15,703 nt of DNA from Oscillospiraceae bacterium (GCA_016295225.1 JAEDLP010000036.1:1-15703), one strand, 5' to 3'. Counted from the first letter of the stretch, positions 6,888 to 14,583 are shown. Numbers and translations are program-made. The notes: generated by a model not told the origin, from the sequence alone.

Positions 6888-8462
6888 TCAAAACAGTTCA
6901 TCCAGCCGGCCGCAGCGGCGGAACAATTCCAGGTAGAGCATCAGCTCGTCCCGGGAGCCGACCCCCAGCTTCTGGTACATATTGGCGTTGTGCTTACGGA
7001 CGGTGTGGATGCTGATATAGGCCAGCTCCGCCACCTCGCTGATCTCCCGGCCATCGGCGTAATACCGGAGGATGTTCCGCTCGGTGGCGGTGAGACTCTC
7101 TGCCCGCTGGGCAAAGGTGTTGAACAGCTCCGCAATGTCCGGCGGCAGGCCGCCCTCTCCAATGGCTTGGTTCTGACTTTTGGAGCGGATAAAGTCCATG
7201 AGGGCGTCGAGCTCTGAAATGCCGGAGGACTCACTCTCCAGGGCGTTCTCCTCCTGAATGGCCCGGAAGCTCTGGAAGATCGGCTTCACAAACCGCCGGG
7301 AGAGGTAGAAGGAAAGCCCCAGCATCAGCAGCAGGAAGCACAGGGAGCTGAGCATCCAGACCGTCCGACCGGCAGCCGACGCAGCGGCCCAGCTGTCCTG
7401 GGCAATGAGGGTAACCGCATACACAGGGGCCTCGTTGATCTCCAGGTTCAGCTTGGTGTGAACCCCCAGGAAGGTGCCGCTCTCCCCCCCATAGGTGTTG
7501 AAATACTTCCCTTCCTTCACCGCCAGGGTGTCGGTGTTGCTGAGGTAGGTCCTCTCCAGCCCCCCGGTCATTCCCTGGGACAGGCGGAGCTTCCCCTCCG
7601 ACATAGGCGCCAGAACGGTAACCATGCTGCCGAACTCGCTTTGATAGGCGGGATATGACAGACGGAAGTACAGGTCGCCCAGCTCAATCCCGCAGACTCC
7701 CTGGACCGTGCCGTCACTGGCCTGGATGGGCACCAGCAGAAAAAGGGCGTCCTCCCAGGTGTCCGTCAAATGGACCCGGCCGGTCCAATGGGCGCTGTCT
7801 GCCAGCCGAGTCACCGTCTGGCCCATCAGCCGGGTGTAACCGGGAAGGCGGCTGGTGTCAAACTCCAGGTTCCAGCGGTTGTGAAGCTCCAGCTGGTTCT
7901 CACGGGCTACTTCCGGCACGCCCCGGAAGCAGACAATATCCTGGTTCACCGCGCTCTTGTTGCTCAGGTTCATAAACCGGAGATACAGCCCAGCCCGTGA
8001 GGTCCCCGCCATGGGCGCGGATGTGTTGGTGGTGGCGTCCAGGATCACAAACACCCCGTTGCAGGGGCTGGACTGGATCGCGGCGTTCAAGGGGGTAAAC
8101 AGCTGCCTTTCCAGGGCGATCAACCGGTCCCCCTGATCATTGAGGGAAGAAATCGCCCCGGTGTACAGGTCATCGTCCAGAATGTTGGTGATCTGGCCGG
8201 AGAGGGCCACCCCCTGGGCCGTAAGGGTCCCCAGCTGCTGGGCCAGCTGGATGGACACATTGTTCTGCTCGGTGATGAGGGCCTGGTTCAGCTTCTGGTC
8301 GGAACCAGAGAAGACCCCGGCCACGCTGAGCACCAGGAGCAGAGCGGCAAACACCGCCAGGATCATGGAGACCCAGTAGAGCATCAGCCGTCTCTGCATC
8401 CCCACGCTCTGCCCCCGGGCGGCACGGAACTGGTCTTTCAGGCCGGTCAGCTTTTTCCACAT
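6888..8462 (-). CDS. Membrane-spanning LuxR-type transcriptional regulator with Cache-like sensor domain
   Basis: 524 residues. A short basic cytoplasmic N-terminus leads to TM1 (about 26-51), then roughly 315 extracellular residues, TM2 (about 367-388), a linker (FVKPIFQSFRAIQEEN), and a LuxR/FixJ-type HTH at about 457-513 (LTATERNILRYYADGREISEVAELAYISIHTVRKHN...KLGV). The extracellular part shows a double-Cache-like signature (LFLLVPIQASDGTVQGVCGIEL). There is no kinase, receiver or HAMP domain that I can identify, so it appears to be a one-component regulator working while tethered to the membrane. The ATG at 8462 has GGGAGGAG suitably placed; an overlapping GTG at 8492 has no such site. 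It follows the solute-binding protein by 34 bases and ends at a strong terminator, so the two genes form a complete unit. Likely model: the lipoprotein binds a ligand and signals through the Cache-like domain to the HTH (inference). The target genes are unknown; autoregulation is plausible. Confidence 0.83.
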   Translation of the reverse strand: MWKKLTGLKDQFRAARGQSVGMQRRLMLYWVSMILAVFAALLLVLSVAGVFSGSDQKLNQALITEQNNVSIQLAQQLGTLTAQGVALSGQITNILDDDLYTGAISSLNDQGDRLIALERQLFTPLNAAIQSSPCNGVFVILDATTNTSAPMAGTSRAGLYLRFMNLSNKSAVNQDIVCFRGVPEVARENQLELHNRWNLEFDTSRLPGYTRLMGQTVTRLADSAHWTGRVHLTDTWEDALFLLVPIQASDGTVQGVCGIELGDLYFRLSYPAYQSEFGSMVTVLAPMSEGKLRLSQGMTGGLERTYLSNTDTLAVKEGKYFNTYGGESGTFLGVHTKLNLEINEAPVYAVTLIAQDSWAAASAAGRTVWMLSSLCFLLLMLGLSFYLSRRFVKPIFQSFRAIQEENALESESSGISELDALMDFIRSKSQNQAIGEGGLPPDIAELFNTFAQRAESLTATERNILRYYADGREISEVAELAYISIHTVRKHNANMYQKLGVGSRDELMLYLELFRRCGRLDELF

Positions 8463-8496
8463 GGCGTCTCCTCCCTTCTGCGGCGGGCCCACGTCC

Positions 8497-9873
8497 TCAC
8501 CGGCTCATAATCTGCTGGAACTGGACCAGACTCTCCTGCACCAGCTGCTCCAGCAGCGCCTGGTCGTTTCCGCCGGCCTGGAGATACGCCTCTCTGGCGT
8601 CCAGCAGGCACAGGCGGATATTTTTTTCAAAACTGGCCTCCAGGTCCTGGTAGCTCTCCATCTGAGGGGGCACATAAAATTCATAGGCAGGCTGGGTCTT
8701 TGCGTAAGCGTCATACAGCGCCGTGTACTTGGGATCGGTAAGGGACTGAATCTCCTGGGGCAGATACTGGTCAAAGGCCTCCTGGGTGGTGGGCATGTAC
8801 CCGGCGCTGACCGCAAAACGGGCGTTACAGGCCGGTTCGGTGAGCCACTTCAGGAAGGTGACGGCTGCCTGCTCCCGCTCCGGGGTGGAGCGCACCGTGC
8901 ACATGCCGGCTCCCCGCTGCATCACGGTCTGGCTTCCCTCCCGGAACACCGGGCAAGGCTTCACCAGCAGCTCCACATTCTCCGAGGTGTTGTCCGCATA
9001 GGTCACCTGGTCGGAGAAATACAGCACACTGGCGGAAGATGCCACGCTCACAATACTCTCCCCGGTACGAAGGGGTTCCGTGGCATACCCCCCCTGGAGC
9101 CACAGGCCGCCGGAGATGGCAGCTTTGGCATAGGGTTCCCAGACCCGCTGGAACATGGGACCAAAGGCCAGCTTCTCCCCGTCGAAAAAGGACTCGCCCA
9201 GGGACTCCACCCCCACCTGGAAGTAGTTAAAGTGGAAGTCGTGGACAAAAAGGGCCGTGCTGTCTCCGGCAGCATCAGGGGTCTGGCTGTCAGTCCAGGC
9301 GGCGTAGTCGCAGGCAGTTTCAAACAAGCCGTCCCAGGTTTCCAGGTCGGAGAGCTGAGCGCCGGTGGCGGCAGAGAACCGGTCAAAGGCCGTCTTGTTT
9401 ACATAGAGCAGCTCCGTGGACTTGGCCACAGGGAGCACCACCAGGCGGCCGTTCACCATGCCGTCCTCCAGGAAGGCGGGCACAAAGGCGTCCAGCTCCT
9501 CCTGGGTGAAATAATCCGTGTAGTCCACCAGAATGTTCTCATCCGGCAGGTTCAGCACAGTTTTGGGGTAGGCCACGAAGATATCCGGCAGTTCCGGCGC
9601 TCCGGGGTCCTGGTTGGCGGCAGCCAGGATGTCCTCGTAGATGTTTTTGTTGTTGGAGACCATGGTGACCTCCACCCGGATTCCCTCTTCCTTCCCTACG
9701 GTACCGTTGAACTCGTCGATCAGATCGTTCAGGGGGGAATCGGTCTGCGCCCCGTACACATGCCAGATGGTGATGCTCACCGGCTGCTCTCCTTCCGCCT
9801 TGCCGCAGCCGGAACAGGTCAGGAGCAGGGCCGCCAGGAGAAGAAGGGGAAGAACGGTTTTCCAGTGTTTCAT
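8497..9873 (-). CDS. Extracellular solute-binding lipoprotein (ABC family 1-like), orphan
   Basis: 458 residues. A lipoprotein signal peptide (MKHWKTVLPLLLLAALLLTCSGCGK) has candidate lipidated cysteines C20 and C23; C23 (SGC) looks the better. The mature protein opens with VSITIWHVYGAQTDSPLNDLIDEFN, the usual first strand and helix of carbohydrate/oligosaccharide ABC binding proteins, and continues with PDIFVAYPKTV, ELLYVNKTAFDRF, TWDGLFETACDYA, and AAVTFLKWLTEPACNARFAVSAGYMPTTQEAF near the C-terminus, all typical of the family. The ATG at 9873 has AAAGGAGAG 7 bases upstream; a longer frame to 9909 lacks a site. No permease or ATPase lies next to it: downstream is only the membrane LuxR regulator, upstream is the divergent intergenic region. 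It may therefore act as a receptor subunit, or share a permease encoded elsewhere. The ligand cannot be read from sequence. Confidence 0.88.
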   Translation of the reverse strand: MKHWKTVLPLLLLAALLLTCSGCGKAEGEQPVSITIWHVYGAQTDSPLNDLIDEFNGTVGKEEGIRVEVTMVSNNKNIYEDILAAANQDPGAPELPDIFVAYPKTVLNLPDENILVDYTDYFTQEELDAFVPAFLEDGMVNGRLVVLPVAKSTELLYVNKTAFDRFSAATGAQLSDLETWDGLFETACDYAAWTDSQTPDAAGDSTALFVHDFHFNYFQVGVESLGESFFDGEKLAFGPMFQRVWEPYAKAAISGGLWLQGGYATEPLRTGESIVSVASSASVLYFSDQVTYADNTSENVELLVKPCPVFREGSQTVMQRGAGMCTVRSTPEREQAAVTFLKWLTEPACNARFAVSAGYMPTTQEAFDQYLPQEIQSLTDPKYTALYDAYAKTQPAYEFYVPPQMESYQDLEASFEKNIRLCLLDAREAYLQAGGNDQALLEQLVQESLVQFQQIMSR

Positions 9874-9926
9874 AGGGTCACTCTCCTTTACAGGGCGCTG
9901 AGGCGTCAATACAATTGGTTTGCTTG

Positions 9927-9942
9927 GCCAGGATCACCTGGC
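9927..9942. repeat. Dyad GCCAGG-ATCA-CCTGGC in the solute-binding protein leader
   Basis: A perfect 6-bp inverted repeat with a 4-base centre, about 54 bases upstream of the solute-binding protein start. As DNA it could be an operator; as RNA it would form a compact stem-loop in the 5' leader. No T run follows on either strand. Confidence 0.4.
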
Positions 9943-9973
9943 AGGCGAGGTCCTGAAATGACTTTTTCTCTAC

Positions 9974-10001
9974 TTGACCAACGTGGTATTATTTTTATAA
10001 T
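9974..10001 (+). promoter_or_regulatory. Near-consensus sigma-A-type promoter, plus strand
   Basis: TTGACC (9974-9979), a 16-base spacer, and a perfect TATAAT (9996-10001); predicted start near 10008. It points towards trmL but lies about 450 bases from it, and a terminator-like hairpin stands only about 100-135 bases downstream of the start. It therefore most simply serves a short transcript or an attenuated long leader. The AT-rich -10 region overlaps the stretch where the minus-strand solute-binding protein promoter would also be expected, so the two may compete. Confidence 0.6.
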
Positions 10002-10007
10002 TTATCG

Positions 10008-10142
10008 GAACTTCTTCCTCACCGCACCGTACTTTCGTGCAGACTTTCCAAAACGGACAAAAATCACCGCTCAATGGATGACCATTCAGCTTGTCGACAT
10101 TTTTTTAGAGCGTCAGAAAAACGCCCCTCTAAAAAATTTTTT
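10008..10142 (+). ncRNA. Candidate small RNA or attenuated leader
   Basis: Inferred transcript from the promoter at 9974-10001 to the hairpin/T run ending at 10142, about 135 nt, with no convincing open reading frame. Internal structure visible by eye includes AATGG-ATGA-CCATT (10073-10086) and GCAC...GTGC (around 10024-10040). No known RNA family is recognised. It could be a free small RNA, or the terminated 5' leader of the trmL-glycolysis transcript. Confidence 0.3.
10100..10142 (+). terminator. Terminator-like hairpin upstream of trmL
   Basis: TTTTTTAGAG (10101-10110) pairs with CTCTAAAAAA (10127-10136), with an inner CGT/ACG extension and a CCC bulge, closing a loop CAGAAAA; six Ts follow at 10137-10142. 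The stem is partly A:T, so strength is moderate. The T run only follows the stem on the plus strand, which sets the direction. Confidence 0.5.
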
Positions 10143-10370
10143 CCTTCGTGCTGCAGATAGGCACACTTTTTCGGATACATTATAGTTGAAACCGGAGAAA
10201 AACACAAGACCGGAAAGCGGGTGGATGGTTTCCCCGTAAAAGTGACAGATTCCTTTCATTTCTTCCGGGTACTTTCTTGGGCAGAGGAGCCGAATTGTCC
10301 AAAAAAACCTCTCTTTTTTTGATGAAAAAGCTTAATTTTTCCACTTTTCCGCATTTATGCTTCTTTTTTG
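10143..10370. other. AT-rich intergenic stretch without a gene
   Basis: No supported coding region: the only open frame is a minus-strand 81-codon one without ribosome binding site or family resemblance. Visible items are a 4-bp GTGC/GCAC stem at 10148-10164 followed by five Ts, a weak terminator-like AGAGG (10283-10287) / CCTCT (10308-10312) pairing followed by seven Ts (10314-10320), and a direct repeat ACCGGA around 10191 and 10209. Together these may be a structured or attenuator region, but none is strong alone. Confidence 0.4.
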
Positions 10371-10416
10371 TTGAATTCCAAACGCATTTGAAGTAAAATC
10401 CAAGCTGTATTATACC
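10371..10416 (+). promoter_or_regulatory. Promoter zone of the trmL-pgk-tpiA-gpmI-eno operon
   Basis: TTGAAT (10371-10376), 17-base spacer, TAAAAT (10394-10399), predicted start near 10406 and a leader of about 43 bases. A second, overlapping arrangement TTGAAG (10388-10393), 17-base spacer, TATACC (10411-10416) is also possible. The first has the better match. No CggR-type operator is recognised. Confidence 0.55.
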
Positions 10417-10448
10417 GACAATCAACCAGGATCGAGGCGACGGATATC

Positions 10449-10970
10449 ATGCTGAATATCGTTCTTGTGGAGCCGGAGATCCCGATGAACACCGGCAACA
10501 TCGCCCGGACCTGCGCCGCTACCCGCAGCCGACTGCATCTGGTGCGTCCTTTGGGGTTTGACATCAGCGACAAGGCTGTCAAGCGCGCCGGCCTGGATTA
10601 TTGGCACATGGTGGATCTTCGGGTCTATGATAATTTGGACGATCTCTTCCGGCAGAACCAGATCGATGATCTGTGGTTGGCCACCACCAAGGCTCCCCAG
10701 GATTATTCCAAGGCACAGTTTGGGGAGAACAGCTGGCTGTTTTTTGGGAAGGAGACAGCCGGACTGCCTCAGTGGTTCCGGGAGGCTCACGCAGACCGAT
10801 GCATCCGCATCCCTATGCGGCCCGACGCCCGCAGCCTGAACCTGGCCAATTCGGTCGCCGTCATCACCTACGAAGCGCTCCGCCAGCTGGCGTTTCCCCA
10901 ACTGAGCGGAGAAGGAGACATGAAGGGTGCGTTTCCCCCGTCACGGGAGGGAACCGTAGCCAACGAATGA
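10449..10970 (+). CDS. trmL: tRNA (cytidine/uridine-2'-O-)-methyltransferase TrmL
   Basis: SPOUT-family enzyme that transfers a methyl group from S-adenosylmethionine to the 2'-hydroxyl of the wobble nucleotide (position 34) of leucine tRNAs with CAA/UAA-type anticodons. 173 residues. Diagnostic motifs: LVEPEIPMNTGNIARTCAA at the N-terminus, LFFGKETAGLP in the middle and IPMRPDARSLNLANSVAVITYEALRQ forming the C-terminal knot that binds cofactor. The C-terminal about 20 residues (SGEGDMKGAFPPSREGTVANE) extend past the usual end of about 155 residues and look unstructured. GAGG lies 11 bases before the ATG. It heads the glycolytic gene group, with its stop overlapping a possible ATG at 10967 and only 26 bases before the preferred pgk start, so translational or transcriptional linkage is likely. 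Confidence 0.93.
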   Translation: MLNIVLVEPEIPMNTGNIARTCAATRSRLHLVRPLGFDISDKAVKRAGLDYWHMVDLRVYDNLDDLFRQNQIDDLWLATTKAPQDYSKAQFGENSWLFFGKETAGLPQWFREAHADRCIRIPMRPDARSLNLANSVAVITYEALRQLAFPQLSGEGDMKGAFPPSREGTVANE

Positions 10971-10996
10971 AGAAAAAGAGAAGGGGCTTTTTTCCT

Positions 10997-12193
10997 ATGA
11001 ATTATGACAAGAAGACCATCCGCGACATTGACGTGTCCGGCAAGAAGATCCTCCTGCGCTGCGATTTCAACGTTCCTCACGACAAGAAGACCGGCGTGAT
11101 CCATGATGACACCCGCATCGTGGCCACCCTGCCCACCATCCGCTACCTGCTGGAGCACGGGGCCGCTGTGATCCTCACCTCCCACATGGGCCGTCCCCAC
11201 GGCGTCTGGAAGCAGGAGAACTCCCTTTTCTCCGCCCGGGATCATCTGGAAAAGCTGCTGGGCATCCCAGTGCCCATGACCACCGACGTGCTGGGCCCCG
11301 ACACCAAGGCAAAATGCGCCGCCCTCCAGCCCGGTCAGGTTCTGCTGATCGAAAACCTCCGCTTCCGTGTGGAGGAAGAGAAGAACGACCCCGACTTTGC
11401 CAAGGAACTGGCATCCCTGGCCGACATTTTCGTCTTTGACGCCTTTGGCTGCGCCCACCGGGCCCACGCCTCCACCGCCGGCGTGGCCGATTACCTGCCC
11501 GCCGTGGCAGGCTTCCTGGTGGAAAAGGAGCTGGCCTTTATGGGTAAGGCTCTGGAGGCGCCCCAGCGTCCCCTGGTAGCCATTCTGGGCGGCGCCAAGG
11601 TCTCCGACAAGATCGGCGTCATCAACAGTCTCCTCCAGAAGGCTGACACCATCATCATCGGCGGCGGCATGGCATACACCTTCCAGGTGGCCATGGGCGG
11701 CAAAATCGGCACCTCCCTGCTGGACGAGGAGCACATTGACTATGCCCGGGACATGATCGCCAAGGCCAAGGAGCTGGGCGTCAAGCTGCTGCTGCCCGTG
11801 GACACCGTGGTCACCAAGGAATTCGCCGCCGACGCAGAGTCCTCCCTGGTTCCCGCCAAGGCCATCCCCGACGACCGGATGGGCATGGACATCGGCCCCG
11901 AAACCATCCAGCTCTTCAGCGACGCCATCCGGGGCGCAGGCACCGTTATCTGGAACGGCCCCATGGGTGTCTTTGAGTTCCCCGCTTTCGCCAAGGGCAC
12001 CAACGCCGTGGCCGAAGCTCTGGCCGGCCTGGAAAACGCCGTCACCATTGTGGGCGGCGGCGACTCCGTCTCCGCCGTAGAAAAGACTGGTTTTTCCAGC
12101 AAGATCTCTCACATCTCCACTGGCGGCGGCGCCTCCCTGGAGTTCCTGGAAGGTCTGGTCCTTCCCGGCATCGCCTGCCTGGCCGATCGCTAA
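10997..12193 (+). CDS. pgk: Phosphoglycerate kinase
   Basis: Cytoplasmic glycolytic enzyme: 1,3-bisphosphoglycerate + ADP to 3-phosphoglycerate + ATP. 398 residues, the usual length. Seen motifs: RCDFNVP (R21, D23, N25), TSHMGRP (61-67), FDAFGCAHRAHAST, ILGGAKVSDKIGVI, GGGMAYTF, WNGPMGVFEF, GGGDSVSAVEK and GGGASLEFLEG, covering both substrate and nucleotide lobes. In the substrate loop the common NDAFGTAHR reads FDAFGCAHR, a conservative variation I would not take as loss of function. The ATG at 10997 is chosen because MNYDKKTIRDIDV matches the family N-terminus and AGAAGGGG precedes it by about 10 bases. An ATG at 10967, overlapping the trmL stop, would add ten basic residues and has a poorly spaced ribosome site. 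Codon use is strongly C-ending, as expected for a highly expressed gene. Confidence 0.97.
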   Translation: MNYDKKTIRDIDVSGKKILLRCDFNVPHDKKTGVIHDDTRIVATLPTIRYLLEHGAAVILTSHMGRPHGVWKQENSLFSARDHLEKLLGIPVPMTTDVLGPDTKAKCAALQPGQVLLIENLRFRVEEEKNDPDFAKELASLADIFVFDAFGCAHRAHASTAGVADYLPAVAGFLVEKELAFMGKALEAPQRPLVAILGGAKVSDKIGVINSLLQKADTIIIGGGMAYTFQVAMGGKIGTSLLDEEHIDYARDMIAKAKELGVKLLLPVDTVVTKEFAADAESSLVPAKAIPDDRMGMDIGPETIQLFSDAIRGAGTVIWNGPMGVFEFPAFAKGTNAVAEALAGLENAVTIVGGGDSVSAVEKTGFSSKISHISTGGGASLEFLEGLVLPGIACLADR

Positions 12194-12214
12194 GCTGATC
12201 AGGAGTAGGCATTT

Positions 12215-12988
12215 ATGAACAGAAAGTATCGCAAAACCATCATCGCCGGCAACTGGAAGATGCACAAAACCCCTTCCGAAGCCAAGGTCTTCGCAGAGCA
12301 GCTCAAGAGCTCTCTGCCCCGGGCTAAGCGATGCAGCATTGTCCTGTGCGTGCCTTATGTCGATATCCCCGTGGCCGTGAAGCTGCTGAAAGACAGCCGC
12401 ATCGCCGTGGGCGCCCAGAACCTCCACTGGGAGGAAGCCGGTCCCTTTACCGGTGAGATCTCCGCCGCCATGCTGGCCGACCTGGACGTGAAATACGTCA
12501 TCATCGGCCACAGCGAACGGCGCAACCTCTTTTTCGAATCCGATCTGACGGTGAACAAAAAGGTCCACGCCGCCCTGAAGGCCGGTCTGCACCCCATCAT
12601 CTGCGTGGGCGAGGACCAGGACCAGCGGGAGCTGGGCGTGACCCTGGAACTCATCGCCTATCAGATCAAGACCGCACTGGCCGGGGTCTCCCCCGAAGAC
12701 ATGCGGCATATCGTCATCGCCTATGAGCCCATCTGGGCCATCGGCACCGGCAACACCGCCACCCCGGAGCAGGCTGGCCAGGTCTGCTCCGCCATCCGCG
12801 GGGTCCTGCGCAAGCTCTATGGCGCGCGGATCGCCCGCTCCACCACCATCCAATACGGCGGCTCCATGAATGAGAAGAACGCAGCGGATCTGCTGGCCCA
12901 GGAAGATGTGGACGGCGGCCTCATCGGCTCGGCCTCCCTGAACCCTGAGACCTTCCTGCAGATCATCCAGGCCGCCAACCAAGACTGA
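12215..12988 (+). CDS. tpiA: Triosephosphate isomerase
   Basis: Interconverts dihydroxyacetone phosphate and glyceraldehyde 3-phosphate in the cytoplasm. 257 residues, usual length. The catalytic set is complete: N13 and K15 in AGNWKMHK, H99 in IIGHSERR, and E171 in AYEPIWAIGTG, which also holds the mobile phosphate loop; YGGSM and GLIGSASLNPETF close the barrel. AGGAG lies 9 bases before the ATG. It starts 21 bases after pgk and precedes gpmI by 54 bases, so the genes are co-transcribed. Confidence 0.97.
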   Translation: MNRKYRKTIIAGNWKMHKTPSEAKVFAEQLKSSLPRAKRCSIVLCVPYVDIPVAVKLLKDSRIAVGAQNLHWEEAGPFTGEISAAMLADLDVKYVIIGHSERRNLFFESDLTVNKKVHAALKAGLHPIICVGEDQDQRELGVTLELIAYQIKTALAGVSPEDMRHIVIAYEPIWAIGTGNTATPEQAGQVCSAIRGVLRKLYGARIARSTTIQYGGSMNEKNAADLLAQEDVDGGLIGSASLNPETFLQIIQAANQD

Positions 12989-13042
12989 ATTTGGTTCCTT
13001 GCTGACCTGCCCCCAGGCCCTGCAACACCGGGAGAATGATTT

Positions 13043-14557
13043 ATGAAAACACCCACTACCCTTATCATTATGGATGGCTTCGCCCTGGGCGAGGACATTC
13101 CCGGCAACGCTGTCAAGGCCGCTGCCACCCCCCAGCTGGAGTACCTCTTTTCCCAGTATCCCTTCTGCCAGCTGGAAGCCTCCGGCCTGGACGTGGGCCT
13201 GCCCGACGGTCAGATGGGCAACAGCGAGGTCGGCCACACCAATATCGGCGCCGGCCGCGTGGTCTTCCAGGACCTGCCCAAGATCAGCCTGGCTGTGGAA
13301 AACGGTTCTTTCTTCGAGAACCCCGCCTACCTGGAGGCAATCGACGCCTGCAAGGCAAGGGGCAGCGCCCTCCACCTGATGGGCCTGCTGTCCGACGGCG
13401 GCGTTCACAGCCACATCACCCACCTCTTCGCCCTGCTGGAGCTGGCTAAACGCCATGACTTGGGCCAGGTGTTCGTCCATGTCTTCCTGGACGGCCGCGA
13501 CGTGTCCCCCACCTCCGGCAAGGGCTTTGTGGAGCAGCTCCAGGCCAAGATGAACGAGCTTGGCCTGGGCCAGATCGCCACCATCTCCGGCCGCTACTAT
13601 GCCATGGACCGGGACAGCCGCTGGGAGCGTCTCCAGCGGGCTTACGACGCCATGGTCTGCGGGGAAGGTCCCTTCTGGGAAAATCCCGCAGAAGCCGTCC
13701 AGGCCTCCTACGACGCCGGCGTCACCGACGAGTTTATGGAACCTGTGGTCTGCAGCAAGGGCGGCTGCATTCAGGCGGGGGACTCGGTGATCTTCTATAA
13801 TTTCCGGCCCGACCGGGCCCGGGAGATCACCCGCGCCCTCACCGATCCCGCCTTCGGCAGCCTGGTGCGCAAAAAGGGATATTTCCCCCTGCACTTCGTC
13901 TGCACCACCGAGTATGACGCCTCCCTCCCCAATGTGACGGTGGCCTTCCCCCATGAGAAGCTGGAGAACATCTTCGGCTCCTATCTCAGCCAGCTGAACA
14001 TGACCCAGCTGCGCATCGCCGAGACCGAGAAGTATGCCCATGTGACCTTCTTCTTCAACGGCGGCCAGGAGGCCGTCTTCCCCGGGGAGGACCGGTGCCT
14101 GATCCCCTCTCCCAAGGTGGCCACCTATGACCTGCAGCCGGAGATGAGCGCCCCGGCCGTCACCGAGGAGGCAATCCGCCGCATCCAGAGCGGAAAGTAT
14201 GATGTGATCATCCTGAACTTCGCCAACTGCGACATGGTGGGCCACACCGGCAGCTTCGACGCCGCCGTGAAGGCCGTGGAGACCGTGGACAGCTGCGTGG
14301 CCCAGGTGGTGGCCGCCACCACCGACATGGGGGGCGTGGCCCTCATCACCGCCGACCACGGCAACGCCGAGCAAATGCTGGACGCAGAGGGAAAGCCCTT
14401 CACCGCCCACACCACCAACCCCGTCCCCTTCTGCATCGTGGGGGCAGACGTTCGTCTCCGGGACGGCCGCCTGGCTGACATCGCCCCCACCATGCTGGAC
14501 CTCATGGGCCTCAACCAACCCGAGGAGATGGACGGCAAAACCCTGATCGTCAACTGA
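13043..14557 (+). CDS. gpmI: 2,3-bisphosphoglycerate-independent phosphoglycerate mutase
   Basis: Converts 3-phosphoglycerate to 2-phosphoglycerate through a phosphoserine intermediate, using two Mn2+ ions. 504 residues, normal for the alkaline-phosphatase-superfamily enzyme. Metal and catalytic residues are in place: D11 in IIMDGF, nucleophile S61 in GQMGNSEVGHTN, GLLSDGGVHSH, DGRDVSPTS, GRYYAMDRD, NFRPDRARE, D397/H401 in NFANCDMVGHTG, D438/H439 in ITADHGNAE and H456 in AHTTNPVPF. GGGAGAA stands upstream of the ATG at 13043. It is placed between tpiA and eno as in many Firmicutes glycolytic operons. Confidence 0.97.
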   Translation: MKTPTTLIIMDGFALGEDIPGNAVKAAATPQLEYLFSQYPFCQLEASGLDVGLPDGQMGNSEVGHTNIGAGRVVFQDLPKISLAVENGSFFENPAYLEAIDACKARGSALHLMGLLSDGGVHSHITHLFALLELAKRHDLGQVFVHVFLDGRDVSPTSGKGFVEQLQAKMNELGLGQIATISGRYYAMDRDSRWERLQRAYDAMVCGEGPFWENPAEAVQASYDAGVTDEFMEPVVCSKGGCIQAGDSVIFYNFRPDRAREITRALTDPAFGSLVRKKGYFPLHFVCTTEYDASLPNVTVAFPHEKLENIFGSYLSQLNMTQLRIAETEKYAHVTFFFNGGQEAVFPGEDRCLIPSPKVATYDLQPEMSAPAVTEEAIRRIQSGKYDVIILNFANCDMVGHTGSFDAAVKAVETVDSCVAQVVAATTDMGGVALITADHGNAEQMLDAEGKPFTAHTTNPVPFCIVGADVRLRDGRLADIAPTMLDLMGLNQPEEMDGKTLIVN

Positions 14558-14583
14558 CGGGACCGGCTTCGGCTGCCCGTTTT
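14557..14583 (+). promoter_or_regulatory. Stem-loop with short T run between gpmI and eno
   Basis: ACGGG (14557-14561) pairs with CCCGT (14576-14580), with an inner CCG-GCTT-CGG hairpin, followed by TTTT (14580-14583). It starts on the last base of the gpmI stop codon. With so short a T run it is more likely a partial terminator or an RNA processing/stability element than a full stop, allowing eno to be expressed at a different level from the upstream genes (inference). Confidence 0.45.

Noticed and set aside
6694..6891. Minus-strand 65-codon frame between the LuxR-type gene and the zinc-ribbon operon
   Set aside because: It runs through the LuxR terminator hairpin and the promoter region, lacks a ribosome site and resembles no protein family.
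10180..10425. Minus-strand 81-codon frame in the AT-rich intergenic region
   Set aside because: No ribosome binding site, composition like translated AT-rich DNA, and it overlaps the trmL promoter.
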